64,000 bases of DNA from Monilinia fructicola. Its lineage: Eukaryota; Ascomycota; Leotiomycetes; Helotiales; Sclerotiniaceae. Within the stretch, counting starts at the first letter, position 1; every line of letters starts with the position of its first letter. Below the pieces are notes generated by a model. The model did no database searches and was not told the origin of the DNA. It saw only the letters and a program-made list of their open reading frames with translations. Location: assembly GCA_008692225.1 (NCBI GenBank), contig VICG01000008.1, forward strand, positions 2,134,001-2,198,000, written 5' to 3'. The position numbers and the translations under genes are program-made. This document shows positions 12,338 through 28,500 of this stretch, one piece after another.

Positions 12338-13147
12338 TCATTTCTCAACATCGGGAAAGGTAGCCTTCAAAAAGTTCTTTGAAAACCTTGTACATTGTTC
12401 ATAAGCAGCCTTGAACCCATCATTCCCACCATAATAAGGATCATCCACCTCTTCGGGATGAGAACCGCCAGCATACTCGCCAAATAACATAACCTTTGCT
12501 TTGCCTTCGGTTCTCTTTCCTAGCGACAAGAGATCCTCAAGATTATTCCTGTCCATGGCAAAGATATAATCAAAGTTTTTGAAATCATTGATAGAAACCT
12601 AGCAAGCTATCAATAAACAAAGCCCAACCAAGCCCACGTGGAATATCAGCAACATACCTTCCTCGCCCTGTGCTTGTAATCACAAATTCCATTCTCCCTA
12701 AGTGTTGCCATGGTACGAGAATCTGGGGTAGAGCCCGTATGCTACACGATCCGAAAGTCAGTAATTGCCTGTTGAAGAACGATTTTTGGAGGAAAATGAG
12801 GGATTGAAGCTTCGCCCCAAAGCAAGAAAAGATATAGAATAAAATAGATAAATGATATTCGAGATCAGAGAATAGAATCGCATATTAAGAACAAAGAGTT
12901 TAGTAAACCCAATCAAGCATACATAGGCTGCGGTTCCTATATCAAAATATCAGCATCATGATATATACATATATATACATATTAAAGGAACTCTTTCCAG
13001 GATGATCATACCACAAGAATCAACATTAGATATCAAGGATGCATAAGGACCATTGGAAGTCATAGAACTGAAAATTCCTTCGGCCATCGTTGAACGACAG
13101 ATGTTTCCCAAGCAAACAAATAAGACTGATATCTTTTCTGACGACAT
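12338..13147 (-). CDS. low-molecular-weight protein tyrosine phosphatase
   Basis: Exons on the minus strand: 13147-13012, 12936-12923 (only 14 nt), 12741-12658 and 12598-12338; all junctions are GT..AG and keep frame. The product is about 164 residues, the usual length for this family, and cytosolic. The P-loop VCLGNICRS (C-x5-R) sits at residues 11-19 and the general-acid loop reads VDDPYYGG near the C-terminus. It should hydrolyse phosphotyrosine through a cysteinyl-phosphate intermediate. The micro-exon encodes the TAAY of SCGTAAYHTGSTPDSRTM, a conserved stretch, which supports its reality. The gene is free of frame breaks, unlike several neighbours. LTP1/stp1-type proteins are the yeast counterparts. 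Confidence 0.93.
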
Positions 13148-14408
13148 CGTGGTAGTTATGAGAGGCCTTTTCGATCTTCTTTTGGATGCTCTCTTTGATG
13201 TTCTCGAGTTGTGTTGGAAAAAGTTATCGTTCTATCATCAATCAGCTCGAAGAAGAATTACTGGTTGGTTATGATTTGCTGATCTGCAGCCACCCGTGGC
13301 GTGGCCCCGACACAGATTTTCCGATTCCGACATTAACCTTACTTACCCTTATTAGTGTTCTTCACTTTGATCATCACTGGTGCTCATTGCTGCTAATGAT
13401 TTCTATCAACATCCCATTCTTCAACGACATATCGAGTGATGAACCGGTTGATTGATTTGTGAAGCAGTGTGTTCATCTCCTGAATAATATCTCCGGATAA
13501 GATCCGTACCTGTTCTGCATTCCGGCAGTTGGACCAATCAATGAAATCAAAAATGGCAGCCAAGACTGGTAAATGCAAATCCAATCACGACAGTGGGATG
13601 CCTGCATATATTCAATGAATGGTGTAAAAATACCAAGACGTGGTGCATCGTTCACTGTTAGGATAGGGCGGGATATATCCGAATTAGGATGGTGATGAGG
13701 TTGCACAAGCTTCAAGCCCGCTGCACTTCGAGTATGTAGATGCAGGTTTTGAATACAAGTGCATCTCCAAACCATTCCGAAATGTAAGCCAAGTCGAGGT
13801 TTGAGCTGAGATCAAGTAATAAGATGATGTTCCAAAGTTGGAAAAAGATGTGGACTTACCAACCGTTGCATTCATTTCATTATTCCCATCCTACTTTTCG
13901 GGATGGCAAAATGAAGCATTGAAGAGATGGGTATTATGGCGTAGGTAGCTAGCTATTCACCATCAGAATGGATTGAGCTGAAGTTCAGTGAATTCAACTT
14001 TCATACACTCAATTGTATCCAATGACAATGGATGGCACCATCTGACCCAGGTATTTCGGCTGACAGCACCTGCCCCTTTTGTGACATATAATTCATCCAT
14101 GAATATCTTCATCTTGGCTTACATTAGGTGAATGAGATAACATTCATTTCGTTATACCCCTCTTTTGTCAAAGCAAGCAGGAAGGGAATTTATGCAGACA
14201 CTTTACTACATAATTCAACCCATTCCCCAGTCCTTGATGCATTCTTTCCCTTAAACCAGCCGCAACCAACTCTTTAATTTCTCCCCCTCCCGCCCCCCTC
14301 GTTTATTCTTCTTCATACTTAGCATCCGATTACAAGCTAGTAAGTTAATGAATAGAGCCATAAGATGGAGATCCAATGTAACTAATATGCCAGTGCCAAA
14401 GATCCAAG
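13148..14408. other. shared promoter region of divergent genes
   Basis: This lies between the divergently transcribed phosphatase (minus) and sedolisin (plus), so it probably contains both promoters. No ORF with protein character and no repeat of note was seen. A pyrimidine-rich stretch lies at 14275-14310, about 100-130 bases before the sedolisin ATG. Confidence 0.5.
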
Positions 14409-16337
14409 ATGAAGCTCTCTCGTGTGCTTTCTGGCCTGGCAGTATGCAGCTTTGCTGCATGCGAGTCTTCTATGGAGCTCCTAGAATCACTTCACGACAT
14501 ACCACAAGGCTGGGTTCAACTCGAAAAACCTCGTCCGTTCAAGAATATCAAGCTACGAATCGCATTGGAGCAGCCAGATAATGAGCTCTTCGAGCAGAAA
14601 CTCTTTGCTGTTTCAACTCCCGATCATCATGAATATGGTCAACATCTTGATCGTGAAGAACTCAAGAGACTTGTCAAGCCAGCTGATGAATCCACTGAAG
14701 CTGTTCTATCCTGGTTAGAGAAATCTGGTATCTCGGGGTCAAATATCGACAACGATGGAGAATGGATCAACTTTCGGACTTCAATTCAGCAAGCGGAACA
14801 GATGCTAAACGCTACTTTTCATTATTACGCTCACCAAGATAGAAAGAAGAATAAGCAAATTCGTACATTGCGATATTCGGTTCCACGAGAAATCTCCAGT
14901 CATATTACCATGATTCAACCAACAACTAGATTTGGCCAAATGAAAGCAGAGCGAAGCCAACTCTTCCGTGAAGAATTTGCAAGTGCTGTTTTACCATCGC
15001 TGAATGCTACCGCATGCAATGTTACAATCACTCCTCAATGTCTCCGAGACCTTTACAATATCGGTAACTATACAGCCGATCCCAATCCCGAATCACGTTT
15101 TGGTATTGCCGGATACCTAGGTCAATGGGCAAAATATGATGCCTTGGAAGTTTTCTTAAATCAATATGCTCCATATGCTGTTGATCAGAACTTCTCCTAT
15201 GCACTCATTAACGGAGGTTTGGATACACAGAATTCAACTGCCAATGATGGAGAAGCAAATTTGGATATCCAGTATGCTGCAGCAATAGGGTACGAGACTA
15301 ACATCACCTATTATAGTACTGGTGGCTTAGGATATCTTGTCCCAGATCTTGATCAACCAAGTCAAGATGATAATCAAAATGAGCCATACTTGGACTACCT
15401 CAACTACATGTTGAGTTTACCAAATAACGAGCTACCACAGACAATCACGACCTCTTACGGCGAGGATGAACAATCTGTCCCAGAAGCGTATTCCAAAACC
15501 GTCTGTAAATTGTTCGGTCAGCTTGGATTGAGAGGTGTATCTATCCTCTTCTCTTCCGGAGACACCGGTGTAGGCTCAGCATGTCAAACCAATGATGGCA
15601 AGAATACAACACGTTTCTTACCAATCTTCCCAGCATCTTGTCCATATGTAACTTCGGTAGGAGCCACACGGTATGTGGAGCCAGAAGCTGCAGTCAGTTT
15701 CTCGTCAGGTGGCTTTAGTGATAGATGGGCTCGGCCTTCCTATCAGGATGAAGCTGTTAAGGAGTACCTTGAGATTTTAGGGGATAGGTGGAAGGGTCTT
15801 TATAATCCACATGGGAGAGGATTCCCGGATGTGGCGGCTCAAGGTGTTAGATTTCACACCAAGTTAGTGATCTTTGTATCTTTTAAAGTGCGAGCGTCAA
15901 ATGCTAACAAGACTCTTAGGGAGGTCAACCCTATCACTGGTGTTGCAAGAGATACTCTAGCTTCAGGAACCAGGTAACTACTCCGCTTTTGTTCCCTCAT
16001 CCCCAATCCCAAAAACTAATCCTCGTCCCCTAGTGCTTCATCCCCAGCTTTCGCAGCAATAATCTCTCTCCTCAACAATGCGCGTCTAAATGCTGGTCGT
16101 AAACCCCTCGGTTTCCTCAATCCATGGCTCTACTCCTTGGGTAAACGTGGATTAAACGATGTTGTACATGGTGGTAGCACAGGATGTACTGGTATTGATT
16201 ATTATTCGGGATTACCAACGCCCTTTGTGCCATACGCTAGTTGGAATGCAACGAAGGGTTGGGATCCGGTTACAGGATTGGGTACGCCAGATTTTGCAAA
16301 GTTGTTGGAGTTGGTTCAAGGTGGTTATGCAGCGTAG
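14409..16337 (+). CDS. sedolisin (S53 family) serine-carboxyl peptidase, secreted
   Basis: Exons 14409-15862, 15920-15973 and 16034-16337 give about 603 residues, normal for a fungal tripeptidyl-peptidase precursor. A signal peptide ([20 protein letters not shown]) is followed by a pro-kumamolisin prodomain and then the catalytic domain. Catalytic residues are visible: Glu282 and Asp286 in DGEANLDIQ, oxyanion Asp384 in SSGDTGVG and nucleophile Ser503 in SGTSASSP. The C-terminal [11 protein letters not shown] region supplies the calcium site. The codon of Ser503 is split by intron 2 (AG|T). It is expected to act outside the cell at acid pH, releasing tripeptides from protein N-termini. Several N-x-S/T sites suggest N-glycosylation. 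No frame break was found. Confidence 0.95.
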
Positions 16338-17586
16338 AGAAGAGATGGAGAGAGGAGAGAGGGGGGGGAGGGACGAGGGGGGGGCCAGTAAATGGGACTG
16401 AAGCAGATGAAAACGGGATGCTAACTTAGGGAAACGGTGGTAAATCGAATTCTTATAGCGATTATGCATGATGGCTCTTCACATTCAATGCAACAATTCC
16501 ATGCATAAATTCTTTTCCCCAGCGTGCATCAATGTGAGAAAGTATGCGTTTGGTTGCTCTAGGTACATACACGTAAATTCCTCTTGCCTCAAAGCAATAT
16601 CTCTACCTCCTACAGATTCCACCCACAGATACGTGACACTCTGACAATACCATATATAGCAACCACCAACTAACAGCCTGTTATAACATACACCATACAC
16701 CATATACCACACAACATGCAACATGCAACACATCACACGAAAATGAGTCCCATCCAACACCTCAATATCCACCACCTGCAGCACAACGATAATCCCACTC
16801 CCCCCATCAAGACATAGAAGGTTATACCGAAACATCATATCGAATCACTTCACCCTCACCCTCACCCCCTCCATCCCTAATGCCCTTTGCGCTTCTTTAT
16901 CCATTGAATGATGGATACCTTGGGCAGCATCTCGTCTCGGCGGCCAGGGATGGGATGGGAATGCGTTGGAGAATGGTGGGGTTGTGCTTCTTGTTTATTG
17001 TTAGGTTGCTGATTGTTTTGTTTTGTTTTGTCTGGTTTTTTATAACCTATCTCTTATCCTCGAGAAATTTTTTTTATGGAATTTTGCATTTGATTTTGCA
17101 TTTGATTCTGATTCTGATAATGATTTGGACAATGGGTGATCTTTTTTAAATCGTGGGTTTTCTCGCGAATTCCCATCGCATTGCAATTGAACGGGCGTCC
17201 CCGAGGTCCTCGAGGTGAAGCGAATTTATGGGGGAAGTGTGGGGCGGCGCGGCGCGGGGGTTGGCTCTAGCTAGTAACCTAACCTGACAACCAAGCCAAT
17301 TAAGGTTCATTAAGCTTAACCTTAGCTTAGCTACCACGAAGGGTGTATGTAGATTCGATAGATAGAACTACCTACTCCAGCCGAGCGCAATCACCAGATC
17401 ACCACGCGCACCACACCATCGTCGAAGGGCTTTGTCCCCCGATTCTCATCTTTTCCTTTCCTGGCGCACTGGCTGGCTGCGCTTGCGTTGTCCCCGTCGT
17501 TTCATGCATGGATGGATACGTAGAGGGTATCGATACTGTAGATATACATCACGGCATCCAAACCCCACGTGCGTGCACCCCCCATA
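16338..17586. other. gene-free interval
   Basis: The 3' flank of the sedolisin starts with a G-rich tract (16360-16385). It then holds short ATACACC-like repeats near 16685-16730, CCCTCA units at 16852-16868, and a T-rich to GC-rich transition at about 17150-17300. No gene is supported; the right end is the likely promoter of the DUF218-like gene. Confidence 0.5.
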
Positions 17587-18559
17587 ATGACCCCCTCACC
17601 CTCACCCTCACCCTCACCCCCCACAACCCTCATCCTCCTCACCTGCCACGCCATCTACCAGGGGGCCGCGGCCGGCCCGCCCACATCCCCCGCCGCCTGG
17701 CTCCTCGCCCCCTTCCAGCGCCCCGGGCACGAACACCTCACTTTCCTACAGCACATCGCACTCGCATCCTCGCTTTTGCAGCGGGATCGCAAGGCGCTGC
17801 TTGTGATTTCGGGGGGGTATACGAGGGGGGAGGTGGAGCGCAGCGAGGCGAGGGGCTATTTTGAAGCGGGGGTTGCGGTCGGGGGTGGGGGTGGGGGGAT
17901 CTGATGGGGGAGGGTGAGGGCGCGGGCGCGGGCAGGATTATCTTGGAGGAGGGGGCGTTGGATAGTTTTGGGAATTTGGTGAGGGGGCTGCTGGCGTTTT
18001 GGAGGGGGCGGGTGGGGTTTGGCCGGGGAGGGTGGAGGTCGTTAGTCATGGGTTTAAGGGGGGGAGGTTTTTGGGGTTGCATTGTAGGGCGTTGAGGTTG
18101 GGGGGGTGTGGGGAGGGGAGGGAAGGTAAGGAGAAGGAAAAGGAGGAGGAGGGGAGGAAGGGGGTGGAGGTGGTGTTTCGAGGGATTGATCCTCGGTTTA
18201 TGGATGAGGAGAGTGAGGAGTTTGACGCTGCTAAATGTGAGGAGACGAGGAGGGGGGAGCGGGAATTCGGGTATGGCGAGTGGGCGGGGGATTTGTGGGG
18301 GGTGGGGGAGAAGTTGAGGAGGAAGAGGGATAGGAGGGATGCGTGGGGTGGGAGGAGAGGGAAGGGAGATGGAGATGGAGATGCAGGTAGGGTTACCAGG
18401 GAGGAAGGATATCAAGGCAGGGCCTTGTTCGAGAGTGAAGAGGAGAGGGTGAGAAGTGGAGTGCGCACGAGATGGTTGGAGGCGGAGAATGGGATGACGA
18501 GAGAGGAGGTTATTGTCGAGGGGGTGGAGATGCCTTGGGAATTGGGGACTATTGGGTGA
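17587..18559 (+). CDS. DUF218/YdcF-like protein, frame-disrupted, GC-rich
   Basis: Three consecutive segments in three frames together resemble the fungal DUF218 family. 17587-17871 reads TTLILLTCHAIYQGAAAG, then AWLLAPFQRPGHEHLTFLQH and ALLVISGGYTRGEVERSEAR. About 17934-18000 reads RIILEEGALDSFGNLVRGLL. About 18000-18559 reads GVWPGRVEVVSHGFKGGRFL, then FRGIDPRFMDEESEEFDA. The frame changes fall in long G-runs (17872-17930 and about 18000-18020). No intron with consistent phase bridges the first gap, so I read these as indels. The stretch is strongly GC- and G-rich on the coding strand, unlike adjacent genes. The function of fungal members is not established, and the start at 17587 is a best guess. 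Confidence 0.65.
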
Positions 18560-19367
18560 TTGAGGTCTCTGGAGGGGGCTTGGGATGATCGTTTGATGAA
18601 TAGCCCTTGGTATCGAGGATAAATCGGCGTTAGATCTGATGATGTAGTGTGAAGTTCGGAGTACGCGAGCGAAAAGAGGGGGGGTACCGTATACGAAATA
18701 AGGGATATCTTCAACACATCCCGCACCTCCCAAAAAATAGACAATAAACGATTACCCGCTTCCCTTTGTCACCGCATACCGCACTGTCACCAAGCCCCGA
18801 TCAGCTACTAAATTCTACGTATGCACATGCGTGTGCACGTGTAGAATCTCATAACGATACGCAGACGCAAAAAAGTTACGCTTTGGATAAATCTCCCTCC
18901 ACGACTCGAGTCGCACGCACATCGCCAGACCGAAGAAACGACGCCCGAAGAAACAAGGGCGATGGATGCGTCCCCGTGGAAAAGAGCCACGGAGAAAAAA
19001 AATACCGAATGACTCACTACCCCTCCTGCATCCAGATGCCACCCTCTCCATTCCGCAAACCATTGCGGAATTCGAAGGGAGAGCGGAAGGAGCGGAAGAA
19101 GAAGGTTGGGTGTGCGCAGATGAGTTGGCGAGACATCCAGAGCTTAAATGGCCAAGTGTTCACCTTTCTGCCTGCCTGCCTGCTCACCTACCTAAATGTG
19201 AAATTCCATCGCGTCGCTGCTCATCGTCCAGTCTACACACAACCCAACATGCTCAGGGCTGCTTTTTGCCCGACAATTCTTCAACCGTCAACTTTCAACC
19301 TCTATCCTCTATCCTCCATTCTTCAACCTCCAACCTCCAACCTCCAACCTTCAACCCAAACAATACC

Positions 19368-19418
19368 AAACTACCAAACTACCAAACTACCAAACTACCA
19401 AACTACCAAACTACCAAA
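19368..19418. repeat. ACTACCAA octanucleotide array
   Basis: Six tandem copies of an ACCAAACT unit. Confidence 0.85.
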
Positions 19419-19674
19419 ATCCCAAAATCCCAAACGCATAAGATCCAAAACAAAGGGATAAGAACCCGAAAACTCCTGGCAGAAGAGTATTCCCGAGCCC
19501 TGGAGGTGACCTACTTATGTACTTGGGTACGAAACGATAGATTGTTTCCGCTTCGAGGTGTAGAGTTTAGATGTTATGATATGATATGATATGATATAAT
19601 ATAGACGATATGAGATGAGATGAGATGAGATGATGGAGATGAAAGTTCTCAAGTAGGTGGGCGGCTAGACAGAT

Positions 19675-19825
19675 ACCTACCTACCTACCTACCTACCTAC
19701 TCATTAATTGCTGATTGACGAGAGTCCGGAGGGTTTCGGAGATGGGGATGATTTTTGTGATGGGGATGATTTTTGTGATGGGGGACGAGAGTTGAGGAGG
19801 TAGGTAGGTAGGTAGGTAGGTAGGG
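19675..19825. repeat. inverted CTAC / GTAG arrays, potential hairpin
   Basis: A CTAC array (19675-19700) and a GTAG array (19798-19825) are reverse complements about 97 bases apart, giving arms of about 26 bases. Confidence 0.85.
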
Positions 19826-20009
19826 GGTGGTGGTTATTAGGGGATGGGGTAGGTTTTGGTATGGAGGAGGATGGGAATGATGGATGAGTTCAAATAACGA
19901 GTTGGTTGACGACTATTTTTACTCCATCGCCATCTTGACATTTTACATTTTACATTTTACATTTTAAATTTCTCCCCTTTCCACCTCATCTGGTTTCTAT
20001 CGAGTATGA

Positions 20010-22356
20010 CTACGAGCACTCACTTCCCAACATGCCCAATTCTCCACTCAAAAACTCTTCCGCATTAATCAACTCCGTGCTCCCATATACTACCCTCCTC
20101 TTACCCATTCCACTACCCCCGCCCTCCTTATTAACCCTCCTCGTCCACTCTTGCAAGTTACCATACTCATCCATGCTTCCTCCGCCAACTGTAAAGACAA
20201 TTGCTTCACTAAATCCTTGTCTCCGCATCCCAAAACTAGGTGTAATACCTGGTCCTTGGAGACCCCCTGGCATTTCATTTCTTCTACTCGCACTCGCCGG
20301 GGGTACAGTACCTCTTGCATTGGCAGATCTAGGGTCAAAGTAGAGATAATCTTCCGTCTTTGCAATGGCGGAGCTAGACGCTGAGGAGGGATCCATGATA
20401 GATTCTGTGATTTTTGTAACGGTAAGATCGCGGTTTGCGGGAAGGAAATTCTTTACTCCCGAAATGATATTATCAAAATTGGTGGTGATGCCAGTTTCTT
20501 TGAGGGATGTGGTTAGACGAGAGGAAATGGAGGAGAAACCGCGGAAAAGGTCGCCAGATGTGCTTGATGGTTGAGAGGCAGGTGTAGGGGCTGTAGTGAG
20601 CATGGTCATTCGGGTAGTAGTGCGGACCCTAGAGTTTTCGTTAATAAAATCACCCAAATGATACAATGAGGCGAGAAACTTACTGTTTGACGTATGCTAA
20701 AGAGGTAGTATCAGCACCCGCGGTTTTCAAAGATTCTTCAAATTTATCCATCTCTGCTCTTGTGATTTCTTGCTCAGTACTTAGGTACCAAATAATGAAT
20801 AGTCTCAATTTATCTGTTGGTTCTTTGCCTTTATCAGAATCATTTATGACCTCGAGCATTTGTGCTTTCGTTTGCTTCATGATATTCTCCTCCATTTGGT
20901 AGAAGTTGTCCAGTTGTCGGTCCTTTATGCCGGTCAAAAGTCCAGCTAATATATTCATGTGCATATCTAGTACAGCTTTTCGTTCTCTCAATTCGGGAAG
21001 TAATGTAATGGCAGCTTTCAGGTGCTGTGCTGAAGCACTCGTATCATTTTGAAGATCTTCTATGGAAGATGCCCCCGTCTTCTTTGTAATATCATTTGCA
21101 TCGGCTTTGTATCGCATCAATTCTGCATCAATATCTTCCGCCACCTGTGGAAATGGTACAGCTGAATTCTTTGCCCAGAAGAAGTCATTTGCAGTCAAAT
21201 CGTAAGCCTTCTTAGTTGTACCCTTGGCTGGATTCTCCTCATCTATTGGTGTTTCGACAGTAATTCGATTCAACTTCATTTTGAGGACATCGTGCACAAG
21301 TGACTGATATGTCCAAGAATGCGACAACATAGGTATCAAATCAACATTTCGATCAAGGATAATAAGAACAGGCCTGGAAGAAGGTGCAGTCGCAGATTGT
21401 CGATTGCTTGGGGCGGAGAATAAATTGTCTTTGGAGTTCAAGATATGGTCTCGTAGCTTTCGATCGAGTTTGGCAGAAATCATTTCTGCAGCTGCACCAG
21501 GAGGGCATCTAATGATTGGCATCACCCCTATTAGATGTTAGTTGAGCGCAAATATACAAATGTTAAAGCTCTTACCCATTGTGACCATAACACTGAAAAG
21601 TCCGCTCACAATTCTATCAACCACGTTGTCTAATTCCTCATCCTTGGTCTTTGCGCTGTTTAATGCCCAATATGTATTCTCTTTTCTCATCCCGAGACTG
21701 AAAAGATCCGGTTCGCCCACAATGAAATTCAGGTATTGATCAAAGAACTGAGCGATATTTTCTGACGTTCCAGCTTCCGCCGTTTGTTTCGCGAAGTCTT
21801 CAAGTAATGCGCGGGGTATCGAGGAGAGGAAGTTGATATAAGCTGGGGAATAGAGACCTCGAGATAGATCACTGGTAATGCCCTTCAAGTTGGCCTCGGT
21901 AGGTTCAACCAAATATAATACTGGGACATCTGGAATAGGATGACGATTTGCTCCTATATGCCTAACTTCATTAGTATTTTGGAAGTAACCTTGAAGCTCT
22001 TGCCTCTCCGCACATAAACATACATATGCATTGTAACTCCCCATGCCCTTAAATCACTAACTCGTAGTACGCTACTTATCACATCTCTTCCCAAGTCATC
22101 AAAGACCAAGACTTTCCATATCGGTTCCCCATCTTCATTTAGAAGAGGCACGGATGGGATAGGAAGTCCAGTATGTGAAGCTTGATCGTGGGCGTTCGCA
22201 GATTCGGGAGAGTCATGATTCAAGTTCAACATGCGCTCAATTGATCCTAGAAACAGACAGGTCAATAAATAGACATGCGCAAGAGACATGGGGTTTTTGA
22301 GGTTATATCTACATACTGATTTGACGATCCCGCAGTGAGTTTTGAGAGGTTGCCAT
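20010..22356 (-). CDS. sly1: Sly1, Sec1/Munc18-family SNARE regulator
   Basis: Exons on the minus strand: 22356-22317, 22246-22024, 21961-21576, 21527-20684 and 20628-20010. All introns are 48-70 nt with GT..AG ends, and the reading frame is unbroken over about 703 residues, the expected length. Diagnostic stretches are LRDRQIRSIERMLNLN at the N-terminus, VLVFDDLGRDVISSVLRVSD, HPIPDVPVLYLVEPTEANLK, SRPVLIILDRNVDLIPMLSH and HSWTYQSLVHDVLKMKLNR. Sly1 binds the syntaxin Sed5 and the assembled SNAREs to promote ER-Golgi vesicle fusion; it is cytosolic and peripheral on membranes. The start follows an A-rich leader and matches family N-termini. Nothing odd was seen; it is one of the clean genes in this window. 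Confidence 0.95.
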
Positions 22357-25361
<3,005 letters not shown>

Positions 25362-25487
25362 ATGGATAGTGATAATCATGGCTATTTACCAGACGACGTT
25401 GATTTTGATGGTCTATTAAACAATCCCCCTGTCTGGTCAAATACAACTGATCAATATGGATTCCAACAACAACACCAATCACAACCT

Positions 25488-25519
<32 letters not shown>

Positions 25520-28500
25520 CCAGCACATGCAACAAGATCCATATGTTAGATATTCGACCAATCAACCTTCTTATGGACAGCAGTATGATCTCTCTCATCA
25601 ACAACCTTCATACAAACTCTCTATCATACTCGAATAATCCAGGATACAATACTCAGTATCAACATGCAAGACCATCTGACATGTTTGGTCCTACCTCTTA
25701 CAACCTTGATCCTTCCATGCAAGAACCAAACTCATACCATGGAGCTCAAAGTTCTTTCCCCTATCAGCAAAATGCTACCCAGCATCCCACAATTTCTCCT
25801 CAAACTCTTCAGTATAACATACTCGCTCAACAGCAATTGAATACTGGGATTGGGTCAGCTGCTTTTCAACGATCAAATAGTGGAATCGGTAGTGAACCTG
25901 ATTATAATTATGGCCAAAGGGCTCAAAGCAATGATAATCATTTTTTCAGCCAACCTCAGAATGGTATCTTACCACAAAAGATGTCCCAGAACGTATCCAA
26001 CAATACCATACGATATCCCTCACTTGCCACAGATCCTGGTTCAAATGAGGAGGTGAAGAAACATGTCCCGCTCGAAGAGAAATACCCCGTTGTAGCGCCT
26101 GCTACTATTGCTGCACCTCCTCGTCAACGAGATGGCTCTGAATACCGACTTATTGCCCCGGCAAATCCACTCCGAGTTACTCATCCCGATGTTGTTGCAA
26201 ACAATGCTTCTTCAAGACCTCGACTTTCATATGCTCCATTTGTTGCGTGGGAAGATACACCCATACAAGTCGCCCCTGGACTAAAGAGTCAATACACCCA
26301 AAGTCTTCTTTTTTTTGTATGAATTTATGCTGACATCTCGTAGATACCATCCCAAAGTATCATCCGAGAAAATCTAGAAGTGGGAAAGAGCTTGTGGTGG
26401 GTCTAAACAAATCAAGTGAGTATCATTGGACACTTTTATTTACCTCCATATTGACATATCGGTTAGAAACCTTATCATCAGCGAAAGTCTCGCAGAAAAT
26501 TCGCCTGCCCAAGAAGAAGAAAACTCATGTTAGTACTTACAAAGGCACTGGCAGATCTGCATTTGATAAGGACTTCAACGTACGTGCTGATGGTACAAAT
26601 ACACCAATTAAATCGCCTTCAACACCTACAGAATCAAGTTCTTCAGAAGAAGAAACAAGCTCGGAAGAAGAGTCTGATTATGAAGATGATGATGAAGAAG
26701 AAGAGATGCCGCCTCCCATAGATATCAGTACCGTAAGTACATAACCTCCCACTCCAATGATTCAGGCATGTGATTGATCTATATTATGTGTATGGCATGC
26801 ATCCCTTGTTACCGTTCCATAATATGATACTTGACGCGTTCTCGGTCAATAATTGTGATGCATCATAAACTATTATGTTAGCCTGCTTGAAGTTGTTGAT
26901 CTCAAAATTCATGCTTGACATGTCACAAATCCTACCGAAGCGAATACTAATGTTGGTCCAAACAGGTTCGTGAGCTCACACGCCCCAACGACATTCCCGG
27001 TGCTGCTCGTTGGGATGCTATAGGAATCATCTGGAAGGATCCCAACTCCAGTCCAAGTGCGGCTGCCATTACAAGTGCTATGAACGATTATGCCAATGCT
27101 GTCGGCGCTCTTAGAATTCAAATCAAGGATGTCGCGGCAAAGATTGAAGAAGCAACCACATCTAAAGTTCCCGAAGCACAATTGCAAAAGCTCAAGGATC
27201 TCCGTGCCGAACAATCTGATGCTTTGTACGAAACACTTGATGCAGCGATCAAGCTTGGCTATGGGCCAATTGTCGAAAATCTTGGTGGTCACCAGAAGTT
27301 AGTAAGTGGTCTGACAGCCACGCTCATCGAATGCACGAAATCAGATGACTATCTTGGTAAACTTCCACGAGCTGTGTTCGCTTTGCTTGCCAAATTTCAA
27401 ACGCTTACCGAGGAATTGCTCAAGAAGAGTAAATTTGATGCTCTCGCGAGGCGTTGGAATAAAAAAGGAGACGGCGAAATTAAAGGTTACATTAAGACTA
27501 TAATGGAGAGCACAACCGATGCAAAGGGAAGAGCTTCCAAGACAGAGAAGGATACAGTTAACGTCGAAGAGACCAAGAAGAGACTTGAGAAAGTAGAAGA
27601 AGTTAAATCTCGAGCTGCTGAAACCACGAAGCCCACAGCCGCTATTCCAAGTTCGAAGAGACCTCATGACGGAGACAGCAACAATGGTAAACCAAACAAG
27701 AAGTTTGCTACTGATGTTTCCGGCACTCCTACATCAACACCGAAATTACCGCCAATACCTAAGAGATCTACTCAGAATAATCTTCTTGGCATTTCCTCCA
27801 AGCCAACTCCAAAGCCTGCTCCAAAGGTTGCGCCGCCTAAGAAAAAGGAACCATCCCCACCAACGTCATCCAGATTAGGAGATATCTTAGCTAGCATCGA
27901 GAAACCACCTGAGCCACCACAGAAGGCTGCACCAGCAGCGGGACCCCCAGAGACGCCCGAGGAAAAGAAGCGCCGCGAGAGAAAAGAAAGCCGGCGACAT
28001 CTCCGAGTAAAGTTTAAGCCTGATCATGAGCTTGAGCAGATTCGTCTGTTCAAACACGAGGTAGCAGAAGACGAGGGAAGACAAGATAACATGTTGAGAG
28101 ATGCACATAACAATCATTCCGAAGGTATGATGCACAAGCAACGTGTTAAGGTTACGGATGACGAGGATGATGAATCTACTTCTGCGGCGATTGAAGATCG
28201 GCCTTACCCTGCTTTGATTGAAGTCGACCTTTCAAATCTTGACAAGCATACGACATACGGTCCAAGTTATATCACTAGAGGCGGCAATGTAAAATTTGTT
28301 ACTCCAGAGCAACAGGTTCAAGAGCGACGAGAGGCCAATGAGTTGCTTGTTATCTATAATGATCCTTCGGAAATCCCGCCTTCTGCGAAAGAACCATCTG
28401 CTGCAAATAACGCCGCTACTGGTATGGTAAGACAACTGAAGTATCCAAATGCTCCTTGGTTGATACAGCGACTCCATGATATTCATCAGTATGGTCCAGA

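Larger units (their letters stand above)
18560..20009. other. gene-free, repeat-rich interval
   Basis: No supported gene; the 231-codon frame from 18766 is low complexity at its 3' end. It contains CAACCTC-type units (19300-19350), an ACTACCAA array (19368-19418), ATGAT and GAGAT arrays (19573-19635), inverted CTAC/GTAG arrays (19675-19825), two copies of a GATGATTTTTGTGATGGG unit (19747-19785) and an ACATTTT array (19937-19966). Confidence 0.55.

Noticed and set aside
17591..17615. CCCTCA repeats resembling telomeric sequence
   Set aside because: They encode SPSPSP in the DUF218-like N-terminus and are not the fungal CCCTAA repeat.
17738..18733. 331-codon minus-strand ORF rich in Pro and Ser
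   Set aside because: It is antisense to the G-rich DUF218-like gene; its composition simply mirrors the G-runs.
18766..19461. 231-codon plus-strand ORF
   Set aside because: The second half translates tandem repeats and the first half has no conserved character.
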